Shown here one piece after another: positions 1-8,745 of a DNA stretch of 64,000 nucleotides; position 1 is the stretch's first letter, and each line of letters begins with the position of its first letter. Source of the DNA: Chloroflexota bacterium. GTDB taxonomy: Bacteria > Chloroflexota > UBA11872. Where the stretch lies: NCBI GenBank assembly GCA_026708035.1, contig JAPOVQ010000025.1:62001-126000 (forward strand). The letters run 5' to 3'. Below the pieces are notes generated by a model, which ran no database searches, was not told where the DNA came from, and saw only the letters and a program-made list of their open reading frames with translations. The translations under genes were made by a program, and so were the position numbers.

Positions 1-2
1 TC

Positions 3-134
3 AAGGAAGTCGAAGTCGTCAAGGAAGTCCCGAAGGAAGTCGTCAAGGAAGTCGAAGTCATCAAGGAAGTTCCGAAGGAAGTCGTCAAGGAAGTCCTCGT
101 CACGAAGGAAGTCGAGGTCATCAAGGAAGTCACG
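3..134 (+). repeat. In-frame KEV-type short tandem repeat (charged spacer)
   Basis: Imperfect units of 9-24 bases of the type aaggaagtc/gaagtc/gtc encode alternating K-E-V, E-V-I/V and P-K-E-V. This is a low-complexity, charge-alternating spacer between the lost lipoprotein anchor and the binding domain. Such spacers are frequent in Chloroflexota solute-binding proteins (knowledge of the group). Length may vary between strains. Confidence 0.8.
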
Positions 135-1778
135 GCCGAGATGATGATCCCGGAGGGGCCGCTCAGCGGCGGCACGCTGACGCTCAGCGCCAGCCGCGCC
201 AACACGCAGGACATCTTTACTCCGCTGCGGGCCGTCAGCAGCACGCAGGGATTCGTGTTTGGCTACGTCTATGAGCCGCTGTGGATTGGCGACACCTGGG
301 GCATGGGCGAGACGCCGCAGATGACGGGTAACTGGGACGCGGCTCTGGCCAACAGCTGGGAGGAAGTTGAGCAGGACCGGTCCTACATCTTCCATCTCAA
401 CCCGGACATCTGGTGGCACGACCGAACGCGGGTGGTCGACGCCGACGACATCCTGTTCGGCATGGAGATGGCGTTTGACCCGGCCTACAACAACAACAAG
501 CACAAGACGGCCTGGGGCGACATCGAGGGTGTCAAGGCTTGGGCGGAGAACCCGACCGAGAGCATCACGGACGCCTCGGGCGTGACCAAGATCGACGAGA
601 TGACGGTCCAGATCGCGATTGAGAGGCCCGACAACAACTGGTGGGCGTCCGGCAGCAAGGTCTTTGCGATGCCGCGGCACCACTTCGCGGGTCTGGACAA
701 GGCGATCGCGACGGAAGCGCGAGCCGTTGACCTCTTGGGCAACGGTCCGATGATCTTCGAGCGCTACGTCACCCAGCAGTTCGCCGACCTCACGGCGAAC
801 AAGGACTGGGCCTACGGCGCGCCGTATGTGGACGACTACGTCGTGCGCTACGGCGACGGCGCGGCGCTGGACGCGGCCACCGAGGCGAACGAGCAGCCAA
901 ACCCGATCGACTTCCACCGTGCGGCGGGCGGCATCGAGGCCTTCTCGCGACTGGCGGCCCAGGCGCACCTGCGGCCGTTCCCGCAGCGCTCACCGTTCGC
1001 GTCCGGCGTGTTCCTCAACCAGACGGCGGAAATCTTCGACGACATGACCCTCGAGCAGCAGTCGTTGCTGATCGAGGCCATGGTGCTGGCAGTGGACCGC
1101 GAGCAGTTGAACAACGAGCTGCACGGCGGCACGCGGTTCATCTCGGACTACATCTTCGAGCACGTGGCGCTGCTGTCGGATCCGCCCGACGGCACCTTCC
1201 GCGACCTGTCCTACAACCCGGACGCCGCACGTGAGTTGCTGGCGGAGGCGAACTGGGACAACAACAAGGTCATCAAGTGGATGCGCTGGCGAGCGCCGGC
1301 GCCGCGTGATCTGGCGATCAAGGCCTACTGGGACGAGGTCGGAATCCAGACCGAGTTCCTGATCATCGACGGCTCCGCCGTGATCGAGAAGCTCTACCAG
1401 GAGCGGGTGCACGATCTGGTGTTCGCCAACATGGGCGGCGACCAGAACCCCGTGGACGCGTGCCTGCGGATCTGCAGCGACCGGCTGTATGAGCTGGGTG
1501 GCTGGAACCACTCGAACATCAACCGGCCGTGGATCGACGAGGCCTACGCGGCGGTCCTCGGCGCGGCTAACGCCGAAGAGCGGCGCGAAGTGTGGCTGGA
1601 GATGGCAACGCGGTTGCACGCGCGCGGTGAGATGGTCTACGGCCAGTTCTCGCGCGGGTCGCTGCTGAACCTGTACCACCGCCGGGTGAAGGGCGCGTTC
1701 TGGATGCAGAACTACGCCATTCCCGTGCGGTCGCCGATCAACCTGGTGTGGATCGACCCGTACTGGGAAGAGCGGTAG
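3..1778 (+). CDS. ABC transporter solute-binding protein, family 5 (peptide/oligosaccharide type), 5' end outside window
   Basis: The frame is open from the left edge, so the N-terminus (presumably a lipoprotein signal) is missing. The first ATG inside the window (141) is not the start, because the same frame runs upstream through a spacer rich in repeated K-E-V units (about residues 1-44 of the visible part). The globular part (from about MIPEGPLSGG) has the layout of family-5 extracellular solute-binding proteins: an early 'YEPLWIGDTWGMGETPQMTGNW', here described only by its family resemblance, a mid-region 'LAVDREQLNNELHGG', and 'LLAEANWDNN' followed by a second lobe. Such proteins bind peptides or other oligomers outside the cell for an ABC importer. 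No permease gene follows within the window. A strong hairpin at 1825-1860 suggests transcription ends here. The charged spacer probably tethers the binding domain away from the membrane (inference). Substrate unknown. Confidence 0.85.
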   Translation, partial: KEVEVVKEVPKEVVKEVEVIKEVPKEVVKEVLVTKEVEVIKEVTAEMMIPEGPLSGGTLTLSASRANTQDIFTPLRAVSSTQGFVFGYVYEPLWIGDTWGMGETPQMTGNWDAALANSWEEVEQDRSYIFHLNPDIWWHDRTRVVDADDILFGMEMAFDPAYNNNKHKTAWGDIEGVKAWAENPTESITDASGVTKIDEMTVQIAIERPDNNWWASGSKVFAMPRHHFAGLDKAIATEARAVDLLGNGPMIFERYVTQQFADLTANKDWAYGAPYVDDYVVRYGDGAALDAATEANEQPNPIDFHRAAGGIEAFSRLAAQAHLRPFPQRSPFASGVFLNQTAEIFDDMTLEQQSLLIEAMVLAVDREQLNNELHGGTRFISDYIFEHVALLSDPPDGTFRDLSYNPDAARELLAEANWDNNKVIKWMRWRAPAPRDLAIKAYWDEVGIQTEFLIIDGSAVIEKLYQERVHDLVFANMGGDQNPVDACLRICSDRLYELGGWNHSNINRPWIDEAYAAVLGAANAEERREVWLEMATRLHARGEMVYGQFSRGSLLNLYHRRVKGAFWMQNYAIPVRSPINLVWIDPYWEER

Positions 1779-1824
1779 CGCCCACCGCGATGCCCCTGCC
1801 CCGAGCAGCGGCACTCGCGGACAG

Positions 1825-1860
1825 CGAAGAGCCGGCGGTCACTCGACCGCCGGCTCTTCG
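1825..1860 (+). terminator. Strong hairpin terminator after the solute-binding gene
   Basis: The two arms, 1825-1840 and 1845-1860, are perfect 16-bp reverse complements around a 4-base loop (actc). The hairpin begins 47 bp after the stop codon. There is no clear T-run downstream, so it is intrinsic-like rather than canonical. Confidence 0.75.
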
Positions 1861-1980
1861 GCGTATTCCGGCGATTGTGACGCGCCCCGGATTGCCGCCT
1901 CGATCACCGGCATCATGGATAATCGCGGCACTGTTTCCCGCGCCGGCTGACGGCGCGGCGCGATGAAGGAACCTGGCGAC

Positions 1981-2733
1981 ATGCACTTGGTGCGCTACGA
2001 ACTCGACGGCAGCATCCGGCACGGCATCCTGGAAGACGGCTCGATTTCCGAGATCGAGGGCGACTTCTTCGGCGACCGCCAGCGCACCGGCGCGGTGGTG
2101 GCGCTCGACGCGGTTACGCTCAAGTCTCCGACCGCGCCGTCAAAGGTCATCAACGCCGCCGGCAACTACGAGAGCCACATGGCCGGCGCGCCCAAGCCGC
2201 CACGACCTAAGCCGTTCCTGGCGCCCAGCACCTCCGTCACCGACCCCGGCGCCAACGTCGTCATGCCGCGCGAGACGCCGGTGTCCTATGAAGGCGAAAT
2301 GGCCGTCGTCATCAGCAAGCGCGGCCGTCACATTGCCGAAGACGAGGTCTCGGACTACATCCTTGGCGTGTGCTGCGCCAATGACGTCAGCGCCTATGAG
2401 TGGGTCGGCGCCGACAGTGATTGGTTTCGCGGCAAGGGCACGGACACGTTCTCGCCCTTCGGTCCGTGGATCACCCCCGGCCTCGACTACCGCGACCTCC
2501 AGCTCATCACGCGCGTCAACGGCGAGGTGGTCGAGGACACCCGAACCACCAAGATGTTCTACGGCGTCGACGAGCTGGTCAGTTTCGTCTCGCGCTACAT
2601 GACCGTCGAGCCGGGCGATGTCTTCTTCACCGGCACCTCGGGCGAAAGCACGCCGCTCAATGACGGCGACGTGGTGGAGGTCGAGGTCGAAGGCAACGGC
2701 GTCCTCAGCAACACCTTCGTGCTGGCAACTTAG
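1981..2733 (+). CDS. Fumarylacetoacetate hydrolase family protein
   Basis: About 250 residues, the usual length of the single-domain FAH family, which hydrolyses, isomerises or decarboxylates beta-diketo or oxo-enoic acids in catabolism of aromatic and other ring compounds. Family motifs are in order: 'VINAAGNYESH', the metal-binding 'SYEGEMAVVI' with two Glu, 'CCANDVSAYEW' with the third ligand Asp, 'KGTDTFSPFGPW', and 'GDVFFTGTSGES' near the end. I start at ATG 1981 because AAGGA (1966-1970) lies at good spacing; an ATG at 1963 in the same frame has no such site. The gene converges on the next oxygenase gene. The exact substrate cannot be read from sequence. Confidence 0.9.
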   Translation: MHLVRYELDGSIRHGILEDGSISEIEGDFFGDRQRTGAVVALDAVTLKSPTAPSKVINAAGNYESHMAGAPKPPRPKPFLAPSTSVTDPGANVVMPRETPVSYEGEMAVVISKRGRHIAEDEVSDYILGVCCANDVSAYEWVGADSDWFRGKGTDTFSPFGPWITPGLDYRDLQLITRVNGEVVEDTRTTKMFYGVDELVSFVSRYMTVEPGDVFFTGTSGESTPLNDGDVVEVEVEGNGVLSNTFVLAT

Positions 2734-2743
2734 CGGACCTGCT

Positions 2744-2775
2744 CGGGCCGCCGGCTGGTCTCCGCCGGCTGCCCG
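2744..2775. terminator. Bidirectional hairpin between convergent genes
   Basis: Arms cgggc-c-gccggc and gccggc-t-gcccg pair with one internal mismatch around an 8-base loop, between the stops of the FAH-family gene (+) and the dioxygenase gene (-). Probably a shared terminator. Confidence 0.5.
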
Positions 2776-2790
2776 GACCGCCGCTTTGGG

Positions 2791-3540
2791 CTAGTCCGTG
2801 AGTCCCATCAGGGCGCGTCGCCGTGGGTCTGCCTGGCTTGCGATGTAGGCATCGGTGGACTTCATCTCGTCGTGGGATGCGAACTCCACCTGCGACGGCT
2901 TGAAGAGCAGCCAGATCACCCGGCGCGGCCGGTCTGATTCGTTCGGCGTGTTCGTGTGCCAGAGGTTCGTGTTGTTCAGCAGACAGGCGCCCGCCGGTCC
3001 GGTGGCGTGCACCATTCCGGGAAGCAGGCGCGGCTGGCCATCGTGGTTGGCCCACGGCGGCGGCGGCTCCGAGCTCAGGTGACTTCCGGGAAGGAAGGCG
3101 GTCGCGCCATTGTGCTCGGTGATGTCGTCCAGGAAGTAAGTGAGACGGAGGTACGGTCCACCGTCGCGATGCCAAAGCGTCGCCGCCCGTGAACGCGGCG
3201 CCCGGTGGTTCCCCGTCGCATCGCAGCACAGCGTCGCGTCGTGTCCCAGCGCGGCTTGGACGATCGGCAGCACGGTGGGCAGGTCCATGAGGTCCTCGAA
3301 GACCGGGTTTAGTTCGAACAGGCGGTTGATGTCGATGGATCCCGATCCCGGAAGCGACGTCCGCCGATAGTCCTCCACGGCCGTCGGCACGTTGGCGTGG
3401 TCGTGGAAGAGCCCGTCCAGGCGTTTTCGAACCCGTGCGAGGTGAGAGGGAGCAAGGGCCTGCGGCACGAGCGTGAAGCCGGTGAATTCCAGGCGCTTGA
3501 GGTGCAGCGACACGGCGTGAATCTCGGGCACCGGCTCCAT
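2791..3540 (-). CDS. Phytanoyl-CoA dioxygenase (PhyH) family Fe(II)/2-oxoglutarate oxygenase
   Basis: About 249 residues. Family features: the HxD facial triad in 'LWHRDGGPYLR', the distal His in 'NNTNLWHTNTPNES', and an Arg-rich strand after it ('RPRRVIWLLF') that would hold 2-oxoglutarate. 'AFLPGSH' is the typical pre-distal loop. The start is ATG 3540 (protein MEPVPEIH), preceded by GGAG at 7-base spacing; the frame is open 20 codons further upstream without a better site. PhyH-family enzymes in marine and sponge-associated bacteria hydroxylate very diverse small molecules, so the substrate is unknown. A second, distant family member lies at 27077-28000. Confidence 0.88.
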   Translation of the reverse strand: MEPVPEIHAVSLHLKRLEFTGFTLVPQALAPSHLARVRKRLDGLFHDHANVPTAVEDYRRTSLPGSGSIDINRLFELNPVFEDLMDLPTVLPIVQAALGHDATLCCDATGNHRAPRSRAATLWHRDGGPYLRLTYFLDDITEHNGATAFLPGSHLSSEPPPPWANHDGQPRLLPGMVHATGPAGACLLNNTNLWHTNTPNESDRPRRVIWLLFKPSQVEFASHDEMKSTDAYIASQADPRRRALMGLTD

Positions 3541-3706
3541 CGCTGCACTCCATCGAGGACGGTTCACCCCACCGGCGCCACGAGAATAGCGCTGGATCAC
3601 CGAGCGGCCGCGAAGAAGCTGCTTCGTACTCGAAGTTAAACCCCGAACATGCCAAGAAACTCCACCGCAACGACGCTGGTCGCACCCGTGCAGTGGTCAG
3701 GTGTAG

Positions 3707-3726
3707 GGGCGCTTCGCGAAGCGCCC
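3707..3726. repeat. Intergenic palindrome (REP-like, GGGCGCTTCG family)
   Basis: A perfect 20-bp palindrome inside the 274-bp divergent gap between the oxygenase gene and phnA. It sits in the context 'gtagggg...gtgcc', which recurs at 24897-24920 with a different palindrome core. It looks like a dispersed intergenic repeat rather than an operator. The rest of the gap holds nothing else recognisable. Confidence 0.6.
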
Positions 3727-3814
3727 GTGCCCCAGATCAGCTTGGCGGCGGGACCGCCGGCTGATGCCGCCCGTAGACTGGCCTTGAACCCGACTGCCGA
3801 ACGCGAGGCTGCCG

Positions 3815-5011
3815 TTGCCTGAGACCCAACCGCCCGTCGTCGTCATCTGCGCCGACGGCGCCGACCCGGCGTATGTGGACGCGGCCATCGACCACGGGTG
3901 CATGCCCACGCTCGCACGCTTTCAGCGTGAGGGCGCGTACCACCTCGTCCCAGCGGCGATTCCGTCGTTCACGAACCCCAACAACATGACCATCGTCACC
4001 GGCCGGCTGCCCGCCGCGCACGGCATTTCCGGCAACTACTTCTACGACGCCAAGCGCGAGGTGGAAGTAATGATGGATCACCCGCGCTTTCTGCGCTGCG
4101 ACTCGCTCTTCGCCCGATACGGCCGGGAAGGCCGCCGCGTGGCCGCCATCACGGCCAAGGACAAGCTGCGCACCATGCTGGCCACCGGCTGGCGCGGCAT
4201 CTGCTTCTCCGGCGAGCTGGCGCACGCAACGAACGAGGCCGAGCACGGCATCGCGGGAGTCACCCGGCGCATGGGGCAAAACAATCCCGACATCTACTCC
4301 GGCCGCATGAGCGACTTCGTCATGGCCTGCGGCGTCTACCTGGTGCGGGAGCGCCTGGCCGACCTGTGCTATCTCTCGCTAACGGACTTCGTGCAGCACA
4401 CCTACGCGCCCGGATCACCCGAAGCCGACGCCTTCTATACGTCGCTCGACCACCGCCTCGCCGAGCTCGACGCGCTCGGGGCCGCGATCCTGCTGACCGC
4501 CGACCACGGCATGAACGACAAATGCCATCCCGACGGCACGCCCAACATCGTCTATCTGGAAACGCTGCTGGACGGGGCGGTGCCCGGGCCGTTCCGGGTG
4601 GTGCTGCCGGTCACCGATCCGCACGTGACGCACCACGCGGGCCTCGGGTCGTTTGCCACCGTCTACCTCCCGCCCGACCAGGTGGATGCGGCGATCGCGC
4701 GTCTGCGCGACGACCCGCGCATAGACGACGCCCTGCCCCGCAGCGAGGCTGCGAGCAAGTATGAACTGCCGGCCGACCGCATCGGCAGCGTCGTCCTCCT
4801 CAGCGACCGCGGATCCGTCCTGGGTCGAGCGCCCGGCGCACACGATCTATCGGTCCTGAGCGCCTCTCGCCTCCGTTCCCACGGCGGCCTGCACGAAGTA
4901 ACCGTGCCATTCGCGTCGAATCGCCGGCTGACACCTGAAGTTGAAGCGCGAGCGGCCACGCTGCGCAACGCCGACGCTTTCCCGGTCGCAACGGACGGGC
5001 TGCAAACCTAG
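3815..5011 (+). CDS. phnA: Phosphonoacetate hydrolase
   Basis: 398 residues in the alkaline phosphatase superfamily. Phosphonoacetate hydrolase splits phosphonoacetate to acetate and phosphate with two metal ions (usually Zn). Visible signature: metal-binding 'VVVICADGADPAYVD' at the start, nucleophile Thr in 'PSFTNPNNMTIVTGRLP' (the block that distinguishes PhnA from other family members), 'GISGNYFYD', 'ADLCYLSLTDFVQHTYAPG', metal ligands in 'LLTADHGMND', and a C-terminal 'LRSHGGLHEVTVPF' His. The start is TTG 3815, with GAGG six bases upstream. The gene stands alone: no phnX, phnW or C-P lyase gene is nearby, although aminoethylphosphonate genes often accompany phnA. Four ABC exporters begin 61 bp downstream on the same strand. 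Confidence 0.9.
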   Translation: MPETQPPVVVICADGADPAYVDAAIDHGCMPTLARFQREGAYHLVPAAIPSFTNPNNMTIVTGRLPAAHGISGNYFYDAKREVEVMMDHPRFLRCDSLFARYGREGRRVAAITAKDKLRTMLATGWRGICFSGELAHATNEAEHGIAGVTRRMGQNNPDIYSGRMSDFVMACGVYLVRERLADLCYLSLTDFVQHTYAPGSPEADAFYTSLDHRLAELDALGAAILLTADHGMNDKCHPDGTPNIVYLETLLDGAVPGPFRVVLPVTDPHVTHHAGLGSFATVYLPPDQVDAAIARLRDDPRIDDALPRSEAASKYELPADRIGSVVLLSDRGSVLGRAPGAHDLSVLSASRLRSHGGLHEVTVPFASNRRLTPEVEARAATLRNADAFPVATDGLQT

Positions 5012-5072
5012 GCGGGCGCTCACCGCGTGCGTCCCGGCGGCGGTCGTGGCACTCTCGAATGAGGGAGGCACG

Positions 5073-6845
5073 ATGAGCGACGCAGCGTCGGCCCAATCGC
5101 CCGGCACCGTCTGGCTCCTGGGCCGCCTGGCCGCCTACTTGAGACCGCACTGGCGCTGGCAGGCGGCGGCGATCCTGGCGTCGGTGCTCGTTGTGGCCAC
5201 TTTCCTACCCTTCCCCTGGCTCACCAAGATCCTCATCGACGACGTCGTGGGGGCCGGAAACCTGGACCTGCTCGGTCCGGCGGCCGCGGGCATGGTTGCG
5301 GCCGCCGTGGCCACGGCCGCTCTCCTTCTGGGGTCCAACTATCTGTTCACCACCGCCGGCGAGCAGGCGATCAACGACCTCCGCACGCGCCTGATGGACC
5401 ACACGCTGCGGCTGCCGCTCTCCTATTTCCGTCGTCAACGGACCGGCGAGGTCGTGGCCCACTTCACCACCGACTCCGTCGCGGTCACGGGCGTCTATCG
5501 CGCGGCATTTGGCGCCGGCCCGGCCGCCGTGATCGAACTGGCCGCCATGCTGCTGGTGATCGGGCTCATCGACTGGCGCCTTGTCCTGGTGTCTCTTGGC
5601 GTCATTCCGCTCCAAGCGACTCTGCCCGCGCTGCTCGGCCGCCCGCAACGCCGGGCGGCCGAGCGACAGCAAACGGCCATGGCCGCGCTTGGCGGGCTAT
5701 CCACCGAGCTGGTCGCCGGCGCCCGCGAGATCAGGGCCTTTAGCCGGCAGGGCTGGGCGGCGAGCCGTCTGGCAGACGATCTGCGCCGGCTGTTCAGCGC
5801 TCGCCTGCGTGTGGCGGCATTGCGGCAAACTCGACTCTTCGTCGTCCTCACCAATGAGCTGATTCGGGTGGCGATCTTTGCGGTCCTGGCTGGGGCCGTC
5901 CTTGGCGGTGAGATGAAGCTTGGCGTGGTGTTCGCGCTGGCCCAGTACATGGCGTATTTGATTGGGCCGGCATACGCGCTGATGGGCGCTTACGCCGAGA
6001 CCCAGCACGCCCTGGGCGCTGCGGGACGGCTGTTCGCGTTCCTCGACGCGCCCACGGAGGCGGCGAAACCGGACGCCGCGCGCGGCCTGGCGGACATCCG
6101 TGGCGAGATCGACTTCGAGCGCGTCAACGCCGCCTACGAGAGCGGCACGCCCGTGATCCAAGACGTGAGCTTCACGGCGCCCGCCGGTCGGACCACGGCC
6201 TTGGTCGGTCCCAGCGGCTCCGGCAAGACCACCATCGCGAACCTGCTGCTGCGCTTTCTGGAGCCGCAAGGCGGACGCATCCTCGTCGACCGACATGACC
6301 TGGCCACGGTCACCGCGGCCGAGTGGCGGCGCCACGTGGGCGTCGTGTTCCAGGACCCTGTGCTCTTCGCGGGCACGGTGGCCGACAACATCAGGTTTGG
6401 CCGCGACGACATTTCGGAAGCGCGGGTCGTCGAGGCGGCCACCATCGCGAACGCGCACGATTTCATCACCGCCATGCCGCAGGGCTACGCGACCCAGATT
6501 GGCGAACGTGGTTTGCGGCTCTCCGGCGGGCAGGCGCAGCGCATCGCGACTGCCCGGGCCATCGCCGCCGACCCACGCGTCATCGTCCTCGACGAGGCCA
6601 CCTCAGCGCTCGACGCCGAGGCTGAACGGCTAGTGCAATCGGCTTTGGAGCGGGCCGCCGAGGACCGCACCATTCTGGTGATCGCGCACCGGCTGGCGAC
6701 CGTGCGCGGCGCCGACTGCATCGTCGTAATGGACGCGGGCAAGGTCGTGGATACGGGTCGGCACGACGAGCTCTACGGCCGTTGTGATCTCTACCGCGAG
6801 CTCTGCGACCTGCAGATGACTTCCACCGGCACGGTGAATCCATGA
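5073..6845 (+). CDS. ABC exporter half-transporter, pair 1 subunit A
   Basis: About 590 residues: an N-terminal six-helix exporter membrane domain (about 1-330) and a C-terminal ATPase domain. The ATPase has Walker A 'GPSGSGKTT', Q-loop 'FQDPVLF', signature 'LSGGQAQR', Walker B with catalytic Glu 'VLDEATSALD', and H-loop 'IAHRLATVR', so it should be active. It belongs to the MsbA/lipid/multidrug exporter group; the cargo is unknown. ATG 5073 is preceded by GAGGGAGG (5061-5068). The frame is open upstream into phnA but has no comparable site. Its last codons overlap the next gene as ATGA, so the pair is probably translated together as a heterodimer. The N-terminus ('RLAAYLRPHWR') is most like the third exporter. 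Confidence 0.93.
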   Translation: MSDAASAQSPGTVWLLGRLAAYLRPHWRWQAAAILASVLVVATFLPFPWLTKILIDDVVGAGNLDLLGPAAAGMVAAAVATAALLLGSNYLFTTAGEQAINDLRTRLMDHTLRLPLSYFRRQRTGEVVAHFTTDSVAVTGVYRAAFGAGPAAVIELAAMLLVIGLIDWRLVLVSLGVIPLQATLPALLGRPQRRAAERQQTAMAALGGLSTELVAGAREIRAFSRQGWAASRLADDLRRLFSARLRVAALRQTRLFVVLTNELIRVAIFAVLAGAVLGGEMKLGVVFALAQYMAYLIGPAYALMGAYAETQHALGAAGRLFAFLDAPTEAAKPDAARGLADIRGEIDFERVNAAYESGTPVIQDVSFTAPAGRTTALVGPSGSGKTTIANLLLRFLEPQGGRILVDRHDLATVTAAEWRRHVGVVFQDPVLFAGTVADNIRFGRDDISEARVVEAATIANAHDFITAMPQGYATQIGERGLRLSGGQAQRIATARAIAADPRVIVLDEATSALDAEAERLVQSALERAAEDRTILVIAHRLATVRGADCIVVMDAGKVVDTGRHDELYGRCDLYRELCDLQMTSTGTVNP

Positions 6846-8632
6846 GCGCGCCGGCAGCCGCGATGGCCCCGAGTGCGGCCGCCGGGGCCCCGGGCGCCTG
6901 GTCCACGTTCCGGCGCCTGCTGAGCTATGCCCGTCCGTTCTGGTTAATCGGCGTGCTCGCCACGGCGGCGGCGGCTGCTGCTGCGGTGTTTGTGCTCGCC
7001 CGTCCCTGGCTCTTCAAGCTGCTGGTCGACGATGTCTTCGGTCAGGGCAATGAGTCGATGCTCGCGCCAGTGCTTGTCGCCATGTTCACGCTGGAGGTGG
7101 TCGTTGCCGGGCTGGGATACGCCGCCGAGTACGGTTATGCCCGCGTGGGCGAACGCGCCATGAACCTCTTGCGGACGGGCATCCTGCACCACGCGCATCG
7201 CCTGCCCTTGATCAGCTTGCGTCGGTATCGGACCGGCGAAGTGGTGGCGCACTTCACCTCCGACGCCACCGCCATTGGCGGGGTCTACCAGCAGGTGTTC
7301 TCGAACGGCGCTCTTTCGAGCCTTCGGGTGGTGGGTGTGGTGGCCATCATTTTCGCGGTGGACTGGCGCTTCGGCCTTCTCGCCGCGGCCCTCATTCCGT
7401 TCTACGCCTTCCTGCCGGTGCTCATGCAAGGCAGGGTGCAAGGCGCCAGCCAGCGCGTCCAGGAGGCCATGGCCGATCTGTCGGCGCTGCTCACCGAGTT
7501 CGTTGGCGGCGCCCGCGACCTCAAGGCCTTCAATCGCGAGGATTGGGCCGGCCGGCGGCTGCGCGTCGCGGCGCGCCGCCTCTGGCGGGGACGCCTGCGC
7601 CTGGTCGTGGTGCGAGGTGTTGCCTTGGTCCAGTCGGTCGTCTATTGGGGCTCTTTGGCGGCGATCTGGGTCGTGCTGGCCCGCCCGGCGGTCGAGGGCC
7701 AGATCACGCTGGGACTCGTAATGGCGCTGAGCCTTTACTTCCTGATGCTCGAAGCGCCGTCGCGCCTCATCGTGTCCTCATACGTCGAGATCCAGACGGC
7801 TCTGGGAGCTGCGCGTCGCGTCTTCGCCTTCCTGGACACGCCTGAAGAGCCAAGCGGGGCCGCGGCCACGTCGCCCCCGATCCGGGACGGTGAGGTGCGC
7901 TTCGAGCGTGTCACCTTCGGCTACGCCGATGACCAGCCGGTCTTGCGCGAGGTCAGCTTCCACGCGGTGCCCGGCACTACCCTGGCGGTCGTGGGACCGA
8001 GTGGCGCCGGCAAGACGACGCTGATCAACCTGCTGCTCCGCTTTGTCGATCCGGCATCTGGTCGCGTCACCGTTGACGGGCACGACACCGGCGCGGTTGA
8101 TCCCGCGGCGCTGCGCGGATCGTTCGGAGTCGTGTTCCAGGACCCCATGCTGTTCGAGGGCGGCATCGGCGAGAACATTCGCTTCGGCCGTGAGGAGCTA
8201 ACCGATGCGCAGGTCGAGCGCGCGGCCGTCATTGCCAACGCGCACGACTTCATCACCGCCAGCGAGCATGGCTACGCCACCCGCATCGGCGAACGCGGCC
8301 TGCGGCTTTCGGGTGGCCAGGCGCAGCGGGTGGCAATTGCCCGCGCCATTGCCGCCGACCCGCGCATCCTCGTTCTCGACGAGGCCACGTCGGCGCTGGA
8401 CGCCGAGTCCGAACGCCTGGCGCAGGAAGCGCTCGAGCGCGCCGCCGCGGGCCGTACGACCATCGTCATCGCCCACCGGCTGGCCACCGTGCGCCGCGCG
8501 GATTCAATCGTCGTTCTCGACGAAGGCCGGGTGCTCGATATCGGCCGGCATGAGGAGCTCTACGTGCGGTGCGATCTCTACCGGCGGCTCTGCGACTTGC
8601 AGTTTCTAGAGCCGGACACAGGCACGGCATAG
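6842..8632 (+). CDS. ABC exporter half-transporter, pair 1 subunit B
   Basis: 596 residues, with the same two-domain exporter layout. ATPase motifs are 'GPSGAGKTT', 'FQDPMLF', 'LSGGQAQR', 'VLDEATSALD' and 'IAHRL', all canonical. The start overlaps the stop of subunit A (ATGA at 6842-6845). Its N-terminus contains 'LLVDDVFGQGN', shared with the fourth exporter and not with the first or third. A long DNA stretch around 8480-8600 is also close to 12140-12260. This supports its origin, with the fourth gene, from duplication of a two-gene unit. Cargo unknown. Confidence 0.93.
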   Translation: MSAPAAAMAPSAAAGAPGAWSTFRRLLSYARPFWLIGVLATAAAAAAAVFVLARPWLFKLLVDDVFGQGNESMLAPVLVAMFTLEVVVAGLGYAAEYGYARVGERAMNLLRTGILHHAHRLPLISLRRYRTGEVVAHFTSDATAIGGVYQQVFSNGALSSLRVVGVVAIIFAVDWRFGLLAAALIPFYAFLPVLMQGRVQGASQRVQEAMADLSALLTEFVGGARDLKAFNREDWAGRRLRVAARRLWRGRLRLVVVRGVALVQSVVYWGSLAAIWVVLARPAVEGQITLGLVMALSLYFLMLEAPSRLIVSSYVEIQTALGAARRVFAFLDTPEEPSGAAATSPPIRDGEVRFERVTFGYADDQPVLREVSFHAVPGTTLAVVGPSGAGKTTLINLLLRFVDPASGRVTVDGHDTGAVDPAALRGSFGVVFQDPMLFEGGIGENIRFGREELTDAQVERAAVIANAHDFITASEHGYATRIGERGLRLSGGQAQRVAIARAIAADPRILVLDEATSALDAESERLAQEALERAAAGRTTIVIAHRLATVRRADSIVVLDEGRVLDIGRHEELYVRCDLYRRLCDLQFLEPDTGTA

Positions 8633-8745
8633 CCCGCGTCATCTGCTAATCTCTCGCTCCGCCGTGTCGGGCACGCCGCGAAAACGGCCGACGCAGACTT
8701 TTGGTGCGGTCTTGCTTGACCGCCCTGGCGGCCTGAGCGACTCAC

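Noticed and set aside
3-134. Short direct repeats at the left edge considered as CRISPR or non-coding tandem repeat
   Set aside because: Units are too short, lack spacers, and are in frame with the solute-binding protein as K-E-V codons.
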